27,673 nucleotides of DNA from SIG447 sp045577075. GTDB taxonomy: Bacteria > Bacillota > Clostridia > UMGS1883 > UMGS1540. Both the position numbers and the translations under genes were made by a program. This document shows positions 15,491 to 22,713 of this stretch, in pieces (position 1 is the stretch's first letter; each line of letters starts with the position of its first letter). Location: contig JAZNHR010000028.1 of the NCBI GenBank assembly GCA_045577075.1, positions 1 to 27,673 on the forward strand, written 5' to 3'. The notes beneath the pieces are model-generated. The model searched no databases. It saw only the letters and a list, made by a program, of their open reading frames with translations, and was not told the origin of the DNA.

Positions 15491-16055
15491 AAAACTTAAA
15501 CAAAATACCTACAAGCGCTCCTATAAAAATCAAAACAATAGGATGCAGTTTTTTAAACCGATACGAGATAAACGTAAGAGCCGCAAAAAGAAGAACAGCG
15601 GGCAGGTCAAAAAGAGCTGATATATTCTTTGTAATAAGAAACGTATCCACATGTAAAATAGAAGCCTTTAGCACTTCAAAAAATGCCACCAAAATCAGCG
15701 CCACCACCGCAGGACGAAGCCCTAAGAAAGCCGCATTCACAAAACGGTTATCCCGAAAGCGCTTCATAAAGCCGGCAACGATGAGAATGATGAGAAGCGA
15801 GGGAAGCACCAGCGAACAGGTGGCAAGTACTGCACCCGGCACCCCGGCGGCAGTAAACCCTGCGTAAGATGCCATATTGACGCCGATTGGCCCCGGCGTC
15901 GATTCCGAAACCGCAAGCATATCCGCAACCATTTCCGGCGTAAACCAGCCGTATTTTTCGCTGATTTCGTAAAGGAAGGGGAGGGTGGCAAGACCACCGC
16001 CAATGGCGAACAGTCCCGTTTTGAAAAAGGCAAGAAAAAGCTCGAAATAAATCAT
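15489..16055 (-). CDS. Chromate transporter family half-protein (CHR domain), second of pair
   Basis: A 188-residue membrane protein with a single CHR domain (FFKTGLFAIGGGLATLPFL, then SESTPGPIGVNMASYAGF) and about six hydrophobic segments. Canonical ChrA has two such domains in one chain; here two adjacent short genes supply one each, so a heterodimer of antiparallel halves is expected. The start ATG at 16055 overlaps the stop of the preceding half-gene by four bases (ATGA), with GGAGGG upstream. Chromate export is documented for long ChrA proteins; the substrate of short pairs in anaerobes is generally untested, so I make no substrate claim. It is the last gene of the unit and ends in the terminator at 15453-15490. 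Confidence 0.92.
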   Translation of the reverse strand: MIYFELFLAFFKTGLFAIGGGLATLPFLYEISEKYGWFTPEMVADMLAVSESTPGPIGVNMASYAGFTAAGVPGAVLATCSLVLPSLLIILIVAGFMKRFRDNRFVNAAFLGLRPAVVALILVAFFEVLKASILHVDTFLITKNISALFDLPAVLLFAALTFISYRFKKLHPIVLIFIGALVGILFKF

Positions 16056-16585
16056 TTTTTTGCCCTCCCTACTGTGCCGAACAAAATGCCGAAAAGGATG
16101 GCACCGACCACAATATACATGGAAGACACGTCAAATACGAGTGACAAAATCAGCGCGGCGAGAAAGACGAGGGCGGATAAGACAGAGCAAATATTCTTTC
16201 GAAATAGCTGCAGTACTGTCTTTAACACAAGTGCCGCTACCGCCACGCGAATGCCGGCGAGGGCGTGCTGCACAGCGGCGTAGGAAGCAAAAGAAGAAAG
16301 GCATGCCGCAATGGCTGTGATAATAAGGAGTGACGGCAGCACAACGGCGCAGGTGGCAACCAAGCCGCCGAGGGCGCCGCCTACCTTGTAGCCCACAAAC
16401 GTGGCGGTGTTTACCGCAATAACGCCCGGGGTACATTGCCCGATGGCGTAATAGTCCAGCACTTCTTCCTCGGTACATAGTTTTTTCTTTTCTACAATTT
16501 CACGCTGTATCACCGGCAGCATGGCATAGCCGCCGCCAAAGGTAAAAAGCCCGATTTTAAAAAAGGAAACAAATAAATTCCACAT
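16052..16585 (-). CDS. Chromate transporter family half-protein (CHR domain), first of pair
   Basis: A 177-residue single CHR-domain membrane protein (FFKIGLFTFGGGYAMLPVIQ, then GQCTPGVIAVNTATFVGYKV). It pairs with the next gene, which overlaps it by four bases. I chose the ATG at 16585, six bases after the stop of the upstream amidohydrolase gene, because family members start MxxLxxxFFKIGLFTFGGG; a longer frame to 16624 would overlap the amidohydrolase and add non-family residues. No good ribosome binding site is visible, so translation is probably coupled to the amidohydrolase. Compared with its partner it lacks the second P in the TPGP motif (TPGV). Confidence 0.9.
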   Translation of the reverse strand: MWNLFVSFFKIGLFTFGGGYAMLPVIQREIVEKKKLCTEEEVLDYYAIGQCTPGVIAVNTATFVGYKVGGALGGLVATCAVVLPSLLIITAIAACLSSFASYAAVQHALAGIRVAVAALVLKTVLQLFRKNICSVLSALVFLAALILSLVFDVSSMYIVVGAILFGILFGTVGRAKK

Positions 16586-16590
16586 ATTTT

Positions 16591-17376
16591 TTACAGGCGC
16601 AAAAGCTCGTGCGCGTTCTCCCAAAAGATTTTTTTGTTTTCCGCTTCGCTAAGACCGAGGCGGAGCACATGGTCAATACAAGCGGAGGGGCTGTGCATGG
16701 GAAAGTCTGTGCCGAAAAGGCATTTTTCCACCCCGTGCTTTCGAATCATGCGAAGGGCCTGTTCCTTTTCGAGCCACTCAAGACAGCTGGAAGTGTCAAA
16801 GTACACGTTCTGCCCCACAAGGTGTTTTTCGGATTCGTCCCACTGGGAATAGCCGCCCATGTGGGCAACAATCATGGTAAGACCGGGAAAACGGTCATGG
16901 ACAGCGCGCATACGCCTGGGGCTTGAAAAATCCACATTGGCGTCCCCGGCGTGGAACAGAATGGGGAGCTTGCCTTCTGCATAGGCGTAAATACGGGCGG
17001 CTTTTTCGCTGTCGACCGGAAAACCCTGAAAGTCCGGATGCATTTTGATGCCCCGGAGCCCAAGGGAAATCATACGGTCGATTTCCTCTTCTATATGGGG
17101 ATAATCGGGATGCATGGTGCCAAAGCCAAAGAGACGGTCGGATGTAAGGCTTGCCACAAAATCGTTTACATGCTCTACTTGTGCCGCCTTTGTGGCGGTG
17201 GAATGAATCAGACACTTCCTTATCCGTTTTTCATTTTCCAGTGCCGTCAAAAAGGCGTCATGGGTGCCGTCGGCATACATGGGCACGCCGTAGTATTTGC
17301 CGGTGTTGGAAGCAGCTTTTTTCGCAATTGCGTCGGGAAAAACATGCACGTGCATGTCAAATACTTGATACGCCAT
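16591..17376 (-). CDS. Amidohydrolase-family metal-dependent hydrolase
   Basis: A 261-residue TIM-barrel hydrolase of the amidohydro_2 type. Metal-site features are H9 and H11 (DMHVHVF), H113 after GIKMHPDFQGF, H142 (ILFHAGD), H172 (VAHMGG) and D224 (LFGTDFPM). Such enzymes hydrolyse or decarboxylate varied small molecules; the substrate cannot be told from the sequence. It begins at ATG 17376 behind a weak AGAAAGAAG site, 34 bases downstream of the guaB terminator, and ends six bases before the CHR-domain pair, so the three form one unit. Association of this hydrolase with paired CHR proteins hints that hydrolase and transporter act on related metabolites, but that is inference. Confidence 0.87.
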   Translation of the reverse strand: MAYQVFDMHVHVFPDAIAKKAASNTGKYYGVPMYADGTHDAFLTALENEKRIRKCLIHSTATKAAQVEHVNDFVASLTSDRLFGFGTMHPDYPHIEEEIDRMISLGLRGIKMHPDFQGFPVDSEKAARIYAYAEGKLPILFHAGDANVDFSSPRRMRAVHDRFPGLTMIVAHMGGYSQWDESEKHLVGQNVYFDTSSCLEWLEKEQALRMIRKHGVEKCLFGTDFPMHSPSACIDHVLRLGLSEAENKKIFWENAHELLRL

Positions 17377-17409
17377 GGTCTTTCTTCTTTCTATTTAGAT
17401 TGCGGTATG

Positions 17410-17437
17410 AAAAAATCTGCCCCGGGGCAGATTTTTT
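17410..17437 (-). terminator. Terminator after guaB
   Basis: A perfect 28-base palindrome (half-site AAAAAATCTGCCCC) lies 18 bases beyond the guaB stop and ends in a run of six T on the minus strand. The downstream amidohydrolase gene has the same orientation, so it needs either partial read-through or its own promoter, which I could not identify in the remaining 33 bases. Confidence 0.85.
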
Positions 17438-17454
17438 CGGTATGTAAACAAACT

Positions 17455-18915
17455 TTACTGACTGGTAGAGTAGTTGGGGGCTTCTTTTGTGATAAATACA
17501 TCGTGGGGATGGCTTTCATGAAGCGCGGCACCCGTAATGCGGACAAATTCGCTCTTTTCGCGGAGTGCTTTTATGGTCGCGGCGCCACAGTAGCCCATGC
17601 CTGCACGAAGACCGCCTAAAAGCTGATAGATTGTATCCGACAGCGCACCCTTATACGGCACACGGCCCTCAACGCCTTCCGGCACCAGCTTTTTGTTGTT
17701 GGTCTGGAAATAACGGTCACGGCTGCCCTCGTTCATAGCGCCGATGGAGCCCATGCCGCGGTATACCTTAAAGCGGCGGCCCTGGTAAATTTCTTCTTCG
17801 CCCGGGCTTTCTTCACAGCCTGCAAAAAGACTGCCAATCATAATGGAGTTTGCACCGGCGGCAATGGCCTTGGGAAGGTCGCCGGAGTATTTGATACCGC
17901 CGTCAGCGATGACGGGGATATTGTATTTGGATGCGACTTCGTAAACGTCACAAATTGCCGTAACCTGCGGCACGCCGATACCGGCAACAACACGGGTGGT
18001 ACAAATGGAGCCGGGGCCGATACCGACCTTAACGGCGTCTGCACCTGCATCAATCAGTGCACGGGCGGCTTCGCCTGTGGCGATGTTACCGGCGATGAGC
18101 TGGAGGTCCGGATATGCTTTTTTAACCTTTGCAACGGCTTCAATAATATTTTTGGAGTGACCGTGAGCAGAGTCGAGGGTTACCACGTCTACCTTCGCGT
18201 CGATAAGGGCGGCACAGCGGTCTAAAACATCCGCAGTAGCACCAATGGCGGCGCCGGCTAAAAGTCTACCGCTTTCGTCACGGGCGGAGTTCGGGTACTG
18301 GACTGCCTTTTCAATGTCTTTAATGGTAATGAGACCCTTCAGGTTATAGTCCTTATCCACAATGGGAAGCTTTTCGATTTTGTGACGGCGCAAAATTTCC
18401 TGTGCTTCGTCTAAGGTTGTGCCTTCGGGTGCGGTGATGAGGTTTTCCCTTGTCATCGCCTGGCTGATTTTCTTGGAAAAGTCCACTTCAAAGCGAAGGT
18501 CACGATTTGTTAAAATACCCACAAGGCGTGTGCCCTCTGTAATCGGCACGCCGGAAATTTTATATTTTCCCATGAGGGCATCCGCGTCTGCCAAGGTATG
18601 CTCGGGGGAGAGGAAGAAGGGGTCAACAATAACGCCGTGTTCGGAGCGTTTTACCCTGTCTACTTCCGCTGCCTGGGCTTCAATGCTCATATTCTTGTGA
18701 ATGATACCAACGCCGCCCTCTCTTGCCATGGCAATGGCGAGGCGGGATTCCGTTACCGTGTCCATAGCGGCACTAATCAGCGGAATGTTTAAGCGAATTT
18801 TGTTTGTAAGCCTTGTGCTGATATCTACATCAGCAGGGAGAACGTCCGAGGCTTGCGGAACGAGAAGAACGTCATCAAACGTAATGCCTTCGCGAATCGA
18901 AACGGTACTTTTCAT
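17455..18915 (-). CDS. guaB: IMP dehydrogenase
   Basis: Oxidises IMP to XMP with NAD, the committed step of guanine nucleotide synthesis. The 486-residue product has the usual length and order: barrel start (ITFDDVLLVPQASDVLPADV), tandem CBS domains at about 95-205, barrel continuation with VVTLDSAHGHS, the catalytic loop GPGSICTTR with C305, the substrate site IADGGIKYSGD, and the flap with YRGMGSIGAMNEGSRDRYFQ. The start at 18915 is fixed by AAGGAGTG upstream and by the promoter at 18950-18978; a longer frame reaching 18978 would run through that promoter. It is transcribed alone, between its promoter and the terminator at 17410-17437. Confidence 0.98.
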   Translation of the reverse strand: MKSTVSIREGITFDDVLLVPQASDVLPADVDISTRLTNKIRLNIPLISAAMDTVTESRLAIAMAREGGVGIIHKNMSIEAQAAEVDRVKRSEHGVIVDPFFLSPEHTLADADALMGKYKISGVPITEGTRLVGILTNRDLRFEVDFSKKISQAMTRENLITAPEGTTLDEAQEILRRHKIEKLPIVDKDYNLKGLITIKDIEKAVQYPNSARDESGRLLAGAAIGATADVLDRCAALIDAKVDVVTLDSAHGHSKNIIEAVAKVKKAYPDLQLIAGNIATGEAARALIDAGADAVKVGIGPGSICTTRVVAGIGVPQVTAICDVYEVASKYNIPVIADGGIKYSGDLPKAIAAGANSIMIGSLFAGCEESPGEEEIYQGRRFKVYRGMGSIGAMNEGSRDRYFQTNNKKLVPEGVEGRVPYKGALSDTIYQLLGGLRAGMGYCGAATIKALREKSEFVRITGAALHESHPHDVFITKEAPNYSTSQ

Positions 18916-18949
18916 GGGGACACTCCTTTTTGTAAGATTTATTCTGCTT

Positions 18950-18978
18950 AGTATATCATACCCGGGTGGGAAAGTCAA
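18950..18978 (-). promoter_or_regulatory. Sigma-A promoter of guaB
   Basis: On the minus strand TTGACT (18978-18973) and TATACT (18955-18950) are separated by exactly 17 bases; the region just upstream of the -10 reads TATGA. Transcription should begin near 18943, leaving a leader of about 28 bases. No purine-type riboswitch or operator is visible in so short a leader. Confidence 0.8.
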
Positions 18979-19012
18979 TAGGCAAAATGCTAAATTTAAT
19001 CCGTTTGTGCCG

Positions 19013-19041
19013 TTGACTTTTTTGCCGTATTTTGCTATACT
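19013..19041 (+). promoter_or_regulatory. Sigma-A promoter of the cation diffusion facilitator gene
   Basis: TTGACT (19013-19018) and TATACT (19036-19041) are separated by exactly 17 bases, the same hexamers and spacing as the divergent guaB promoter 35 bases away. The leader to ATG 19059 is about 11 bases, enough only for the GGGAGGTG ribosome binding site. Confidence 0.8.
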
Positions 19042-19058
19042 GGTAGGGAGGTGACAGT

Positions 19059-20177
19059 ATGGAATATAGTGTAAGAGAAAAACAGATTCGCTTTGCAGGC
19101 CTTTTGGGACTGGGAACGAATTTTCTTTTATTTTTGCTGAAGTTTTTTGTCGGCACCATAGCGGGCAGTGTGTCCGTTATTGCCGATTCTTTTAATAATC
19201 TTTCGGATATGGGTGCAAGTGGCGTCGGGCTTGTCGGGCTGCGTATGGCAGAAAAGCCGTCCGATGCGGAGCACCCCTTTGGCCACGGCAGAGTGGAGTA
19301 TGTTTCGGGCCTTGTGGTTTCTTTTCTCATTCTTTTTTTGGGCGTGGAGCTTTTTATGGATGCGGTAGAGAAAATTCTGCATCCCGGGGCAGTACACTTT
19401 TCCATGGTTTCCCTGCTCCTGCTGATTTTTGCCGTGCCGGTAAAGCTTGGGCTGGGGCTGTATACCCAAAAGGTCGGCAAAAAAACAAATTCTCCTGCGA
19501 TGCAGGCGGCAGGGAAGGACAGCCTAAATGACGTGCTTGTCACATCTGCCACGATTCTATCTGCCCTTCTCTCCCAGCATACGGTTTTTCCCGTAGACGG
19601 GGTCATCGGCCTGCTGGTATCCGGCTTTGTTGTTTTTGCCGGGATTGGGATTTTAAAGGATACCGTAGGGCCGCTTCTGGGGCAGGCACCGCCAAAACCT
19701 TTGGTCAAAGCAATCGAACAACGGGTGCTCGACTGCGACGGCGTTATCGGTATTCATGACCTGATTGTGCACAACTATGGCCCCAACCGCTTTATGGCAA
19801 GTGCCCATGCCGAGGTGCGCGCCGATTGCGATATTTTAAAAATGCATGATGCTATCGACCTTGCCGAACGGCGCGTGATGGAGGAGCTTGGCGTTGCCAT
19901 TACGATTCACTTAGACCCCTTAGAAACGGACGACGCCCTTACCAATACCCTTAGGGAAAAGGTGTGCGACATCGTCGCGACCATTGACCCTGCCTTTTCT
20001 ATCCATGATTTTCGCGTTGTCAGCGGAGATACCCACACGAATTTAATTTTTGATGTTGTGTTGCCGGGAACATGGAGAGGAAAGCCGGGGGATTTAAAGG
20101 CGGAAATTGATGCGCGTCTCAGCCGTCATAACCCCACCTATTTCACCGTGATTACATTTGAGAGAAATTTTTCATAA
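19059..20177 (+). CDS. Cation diffusion facilitator family transporter
   Basis: A 372-residue metal-cation/proton antiporter that exports divalent metals from the cytoplasm. The N-terminal half has about six transmembrane helices with the signature VIADSFNNLSDMGAS and HPFGHGRVEYVSG; the C-terminal half is the cytoplasmic metal-binding-like domain (about 205-290) with a further extension to 372 beyond the usual 290-300 residues. By alignment to YiiP, the transport site would be N46 and D50 in helix 2 and D154 and D158 in helix 5 (KDSLNDVL). Zinc transporters of this family usually have H/DxxxD, so an N-D/D-D site is more in line with manganese-type members; I hold that as tentative. ATG 19059 has GGGAGGTG at good spacing and its own promoter. 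It stands alone, ending at the terminator 20180-20206. Confidence 0.93.
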   Translation: MEYSVREKQIRFAGLLGLGTNFLLFLLKFFVGTIAGSVSVIADSFNNLSDMGASGVGLVGLRMAEKPSDAEHPFGHGRVEYVSGLVVSFLILFLGVELFMDAVEKILHPGAVHFSMVSLLLLIFAVPVKLGLGLYTQKVGKKTNSPAMQAAGKDSLNDVLVTSATILSALLSQHTVFPVDGVIGLLVSGFVVFAGIGILKDTVGPLLGQAPPKPLVKAIEQRVLDCDGVIGIHDLIVHNYGPNRFMASAHAEVRADCDILKMHDAIDLAERRVMEELGVAITIHLDPLETDDALTNTLREKVCDIVATIDPAFSIHDFRVVSGDTHTNLIFDVVLPGTWRGKPGDLKAEIDARLSRHNPTYFTVITFERNFS

Positions 20178-20179
20178 CA

Positions 20180-20206
20180 AAAAAGCTGCCCGCCGGGCAG
20201 CTTTTT
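20180..20206. terminator. Bidirectional terminator between the CDF gene and the lipoprotein gene
   Basis: Arms AAAAAGCTGCC and GGCAGCTTTTT flank a short CG-rich loop, with T or A runs at the outer ends for either direction. It lies between convergent stops at 20177 and 20213. Confidence 0.9.
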
Positions 20207-20212
20207 ACAGTT

Positions 20213-20911
20213 TTAAAACAGTGCGTCCATCTGTATGATGTACCATTCATCCTCCTGCTTTTCGAGGGTCAAGTTTACATCCTTTTCTACAATAGGTGCT
20301 TGGGAAAGAAGCTGGGGCAGTGCCCATGCACCAAAGTCCGCTAAAAACGATTCCTGCCATGCCGGGTCGGCTGCGGTGTTTCCTATGGATTCCATGGAGA
20401 TGTTTTTGGCTTGCATATACTGCATGAGGAGCGTTTCCAAATCAATATCCGTTCCCAGATTTTGGAGGTCCGGCGCCTTAGAGACCATGACGGCAGTGGC
20501 GGTGCCGTTGTTTGCGGAAATCGTCTTTATCGTGAGCGAGAATTTGGAAAAAATTTCTTTCGTCAAAGCCTGCGCCGTTTCGTCGGTAATATTGAAGGCT
20601 TCCCGGCTTTCTTCGGGAATTAGGGAAGAGGGGTCAAAGTTTATATAGGTATCATATGGCTCGCTGCCCGGTGCAACATAATCGGCAAGACCTTTTATGT
20701 TACCGCGGGAAAGGGTATCGGCAAAGCCTTCTAGCACCATGCGGGCATCCGTTTCGTCCGTGTTCGGCCGTTCTGCCGATTTTTCCGGCTGGGAGGTTTC
20801 GGTGCTTTTCGCGTTGTCCGTATTTTCCCCCTCGTCCTTACTGCACGCCGTAAACGTAAGGGCAATGGTAAGGGCTAAAAATAATGCTAAAATTTTCGTC
20901 GGTTTTTTCAA
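20213..20911 (-). CDS. Putative lipoprotein of unknown function
   Basis: A 232-residue exported lipoprotein. The signal is MKKPTKILALFLALTIALTF with lipobox ending in A22-C23, followed by an acidic, low-complexity linker (KDEGENTDNAKSTETSQPEK) to about residue 55. The mature domain begins near ARMVLEGFADTLSRGNIKGL, reminiscent of NTF2-like/DUF4878 or DUF5105-type lipoprotein domains, but I do not assign a family. I chose the TTG at 20911-20909, nine bases after GGAG; an earlier in-frame TTG at 20920 directly abuts that site and cannot be used. It is a single-gene unit with its own promoter and shares a terminator with the CDF gene. Function unknown. Confidence 0.8.
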   Translation of the reverse strand: MKKPTKILALFLALTIALTFTACSKDEGENTDNAKSTETSQPEKSAERPNTDETDARMVLEGFADTLSRGNIKGLADYVAPGSEPYDTYINFDPSSLIPEESREAFNITDETAQALTKEIFSKFSLTIKTISANNGTATAVMVSKAPDLQNLGTDIDLETLLMQYMQAKNISMESIGNTAADPAWQESFLADFGAWALPQLLSQAPIVEKDVNLTLEKQEDEWYIIQMDALF

Positions 20912-20943
20912 GGAAACCAACTCCTTTCTCCTATAATGTTTTC

Positions 20944-20973
20944 AGTATATCATAGCAAGGGTAAAAAATGCAA
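20944..20973 (-). promoter_or_regulatory. Candidate sigma-A promoter of the lipoprotein gene
   Basis: On the minus strand TTGCAT (20973-20968) and TATACT (20949-20944) are separated by 18 bases; TATGA precedes the -10 as in the guaB promoter. The leader is about 25 bases long. Confidence 0.6.
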
Positions 20974-21010
20974 ATTATTTCATAAAAAAAAGAAAAGAAA
21001 GTGAATAGTC

Positions 21011-21039
21011 TTGCTTTTTATCCCTTTGGGGGGTATAAT
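21011..21039 (+). promoter_or_regulatory. Sigma-A promoter of the PHP-ymdB unit
   Basis: TTGCTT (21011-21016) and a perfect TATAAT (21034-21039) are separated by exactly 17 bases. Transcription should begin near 21046, giving a leader of about 27 bases with the CAGGAG ribosome binding site before ATG 21073. Confidence 0.8.
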
Positions 21040-21072
21040 AAGGGAAAGAATGAATAGCAGGAGATAAAGAAC

Positions 21073-21909
21073 ATGTTTATTGATTTACACACACATTCTG
21101 TTAAAAGTGACGGCGCCATGCAGCCCTATGCGGTTGTGGACACGGCAAAGGAAGCAGGCCTTGCCGCGATTTCCCTTACGGACCATGACGTGATTGACGG
21201 TGTTCGGGAAGCGATGAAGCGTGGCGAGGAAGTGGGCGTCGAGGTCATTCCCGGTATTGAGCTTTCTGCAAAATTTAAAACGGAGACCCACGTTCTCGGC
21301 TATTTCGTGGATTTGGAGAATCCAACCTTTTTGGAAAAGCTGGAGGAGATTAAACGGGTCAGGATGCAGCGCAACTACGAAACGGCGGAAAACCTGCGGA
21401 AAATCGGCTTCCCCATTACGGTGGAGGACGCTATGGAGCTCGCACCAAACGGCATTATCGGCCGTGCCCATTTTGCACGCGTTATGGCAAACCGCGGCTA
21501 TGTCGCCTCGGTAAAGGAAGCCTTTGATAAATACCTTGCAAACGGAAAGCCCGGGTATTCCACGCTCCAGCTTTTATCCCCTCGCGATGCGGTGGAACTG
21601 ATTAAATCTGCGGGAGGGCTTGCGTTTTTGGCGCACTTGCACCTGACGCGCCTTGAGGGGCAGGAGCTTTACGACTTTGTGGCGGACCTTAAGGACGCCG
21701 GTATGGACGGCATTGAAGGGTACTACACGGAATACACGCCCCAGATGCAGGCGGAATATCAGGGTCTTGCAAAAAAACTGGATTTGGCAATTTCCGGCGG
21801 TACGGATTTCCATGGCGCAATGAAGCCCCACATTTCCATCGGGAAGGGTCTCGGCAACATGGCAATTCCGTATGCAGTACTGGAAAACATGAAATCGCTT
21901 CGCGCATAG
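21073..21909 (+). CDS. PHP-domain metal-dependent phosphoesterase
   Basis: A 278-residue hydrolase of the PHP (polymerase and histidinol phosphatase) family, of the YciV/RNase AM-like type. Metal-binding residues are visible: H6 and H8 (IDLHTHS), D13, D37-H38 (LTDHDVIDG), E63 (PGIELSA), H73, H188 (FLAHLH) and D245/H247 (GGTDFHG). Characterised relatives dephosphorylate 3',5'-bisphosphonucleotides (pAp) and trim short RNA 5' ends; activity here is inferred only at that level. The start at 21073 follows AGGAG. It is nine bases upstream of a YmdB-type phosphodiesterase gene, making a small nucleotide/RNA phosphoesterase operon. Length matches the family. Confidence 0.9.
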   Translation: MFIDLHTHSVKSDGAMQPYAVVDTAKEAGLAAISLTDHDVIDGVREAMKRGEEVGVEVIPGIELSAKFKTETHVLGYFVDLENPTFLEKLEEIKRVRMQRNYETAENLRKIGFPITVEDAMELAPNGIIGRAHFARVMANRGYVASVKEAFDKYLANGKPGYSTLQLLSPRDAVELIKSAGGLAFLAHLHLTRLEGQELYDFVADLKDAGMDGIEGYYTEYTPQMQAEYQGLAKKLDLAISGGTDFHGAMKPHISIGKGLGNMAIPYAVLENMKSLRA

Positions 21910-21918
21910 AGGAAAAAC

Positions 21919-22683
21919 ATGAAGATATTATTTTTCGGAGATATTGTAGGAAGACCGGGAAGAGAAGCGGTGCTCGAAAACATCAATATGCTCAGAAAGC
22001 GGTATGGCGCGGACGTTTGCGTTGCCAACTGCGAAAACGCCGCCGGGGGCTTTGGTATTACACGACAGCACGCCGAAACCCTCATGCGCGCAGGGGTGGA
22101 TGTATTTACAACCGGCAATCACGTCTGGTCCAAAAAAGAGATTATCGAGCTTTTCGATGAAATCCCCATTTTGCGCCCCCAAAACCTGCCTAAAACCGAC
22201 CCTGGGCAGGGCGTTTTGGTATACACGGCAGATAGTGGCGAAAAGCTTGCCGTTATCAATTTACTGGGAAGGTTATATATCGACATGCCTGTCTCAAGCC
22301 CTTTTGACGTTTTAGATGAAGTGCTGCAAGGGGTGGATACGCCCCATGTTTTGGTGGACTTTCACGCCGAGGCAACCAGCGAGAAAAAGGCGCTCGGATA
22401 TTATGCGGACGGCAGAGTCAGTGCCATCGTGGGCACCCACACCCATGTGCAGACCGCAGACGAATGTATTTTGCCGAAAGGCACTGCGTTTATTACTGAT
22501 GTAGGGATGTGCGGCGCGATAGATTCTGTGCTGGGCGCGGAGATAAACCTTGCTGTGGGGCGGTTTACATCTTCTGTACGCCGTGGCTTTGAGGTGGCAC
22601 GGGGACGGCATATGGCATCAGCCGTATTTATTGAAACCAATGAAAAAGGAAAAGCGATACGAATTGAGCGCATACAGGAATAA
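21919..22683 (+). CDS. ymdB: YmdB-type metallophosphoesterase (TIGR00282)
   Basis: A 254-residue calcineurin-like phosphodiesterase of the TIGR00282 family. The Bacillus subtilis member YmdB hydrolyses 2',3'-cyclic nucleotides and affects biofilm and motility decisions. The di-metal site is preserved: D8 (FFGDIVGRPGR), E39-N40 (ANCENAAGGFG), N67-H68 (TGNHVW), H149 (VDFHAEATSEK) and H174/H176 (GTHTHVQTAD). In many Bacillota ymdB follows the ribonuclease Y gene; here the upstream partner is instead a PHP phosphoesterase, and rny is not in the window. ATG 21919 lies behind a GAGGAA site nine bases after the PHP stop. It ends two bases into the terminator zone at 22682-22715. Confidence 0.95.
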   Translation: MKILFFGDIVGRPGREAVLENINMLRKRYGADVCVANCENAAGGFGITRQHAETLMRAGVDVFTTGNHVWSKKEIIELFDEIPILRPQNLPKTDPGQGVLVYTADSGEKLAVINLLGRLYIDMPVSSPFDVLDEVLQGVDTPHVLVDFHAEATSEKKALGYYADGRVSAIVGTHTHVQTADECILPKGTAFITDVGMCGAIDSVLGAEINLAVGRFTSSVRRGFEVARGRHMASAVFIETNEKGKAIRIERIQE

Positions 22684-22688
22684 AAAAA

Positions 22689-22708
22689 CGGGACGAGTTT
22701 TCGTCCCG
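22689..22708. terminator. Bidirectional terminator between ymdB and spoIIIAA
   Basis: Arms CGGGACGA and TCGTCCCG enclose a four-base loop, with a run of A before and T after, so it can end transcription from both sides. The spoIIIAA stop codon at 22714-22716 overlaps the outer T/A tract. Confidence 0.92.
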
Positions 22709-22713
22709 ATTTT

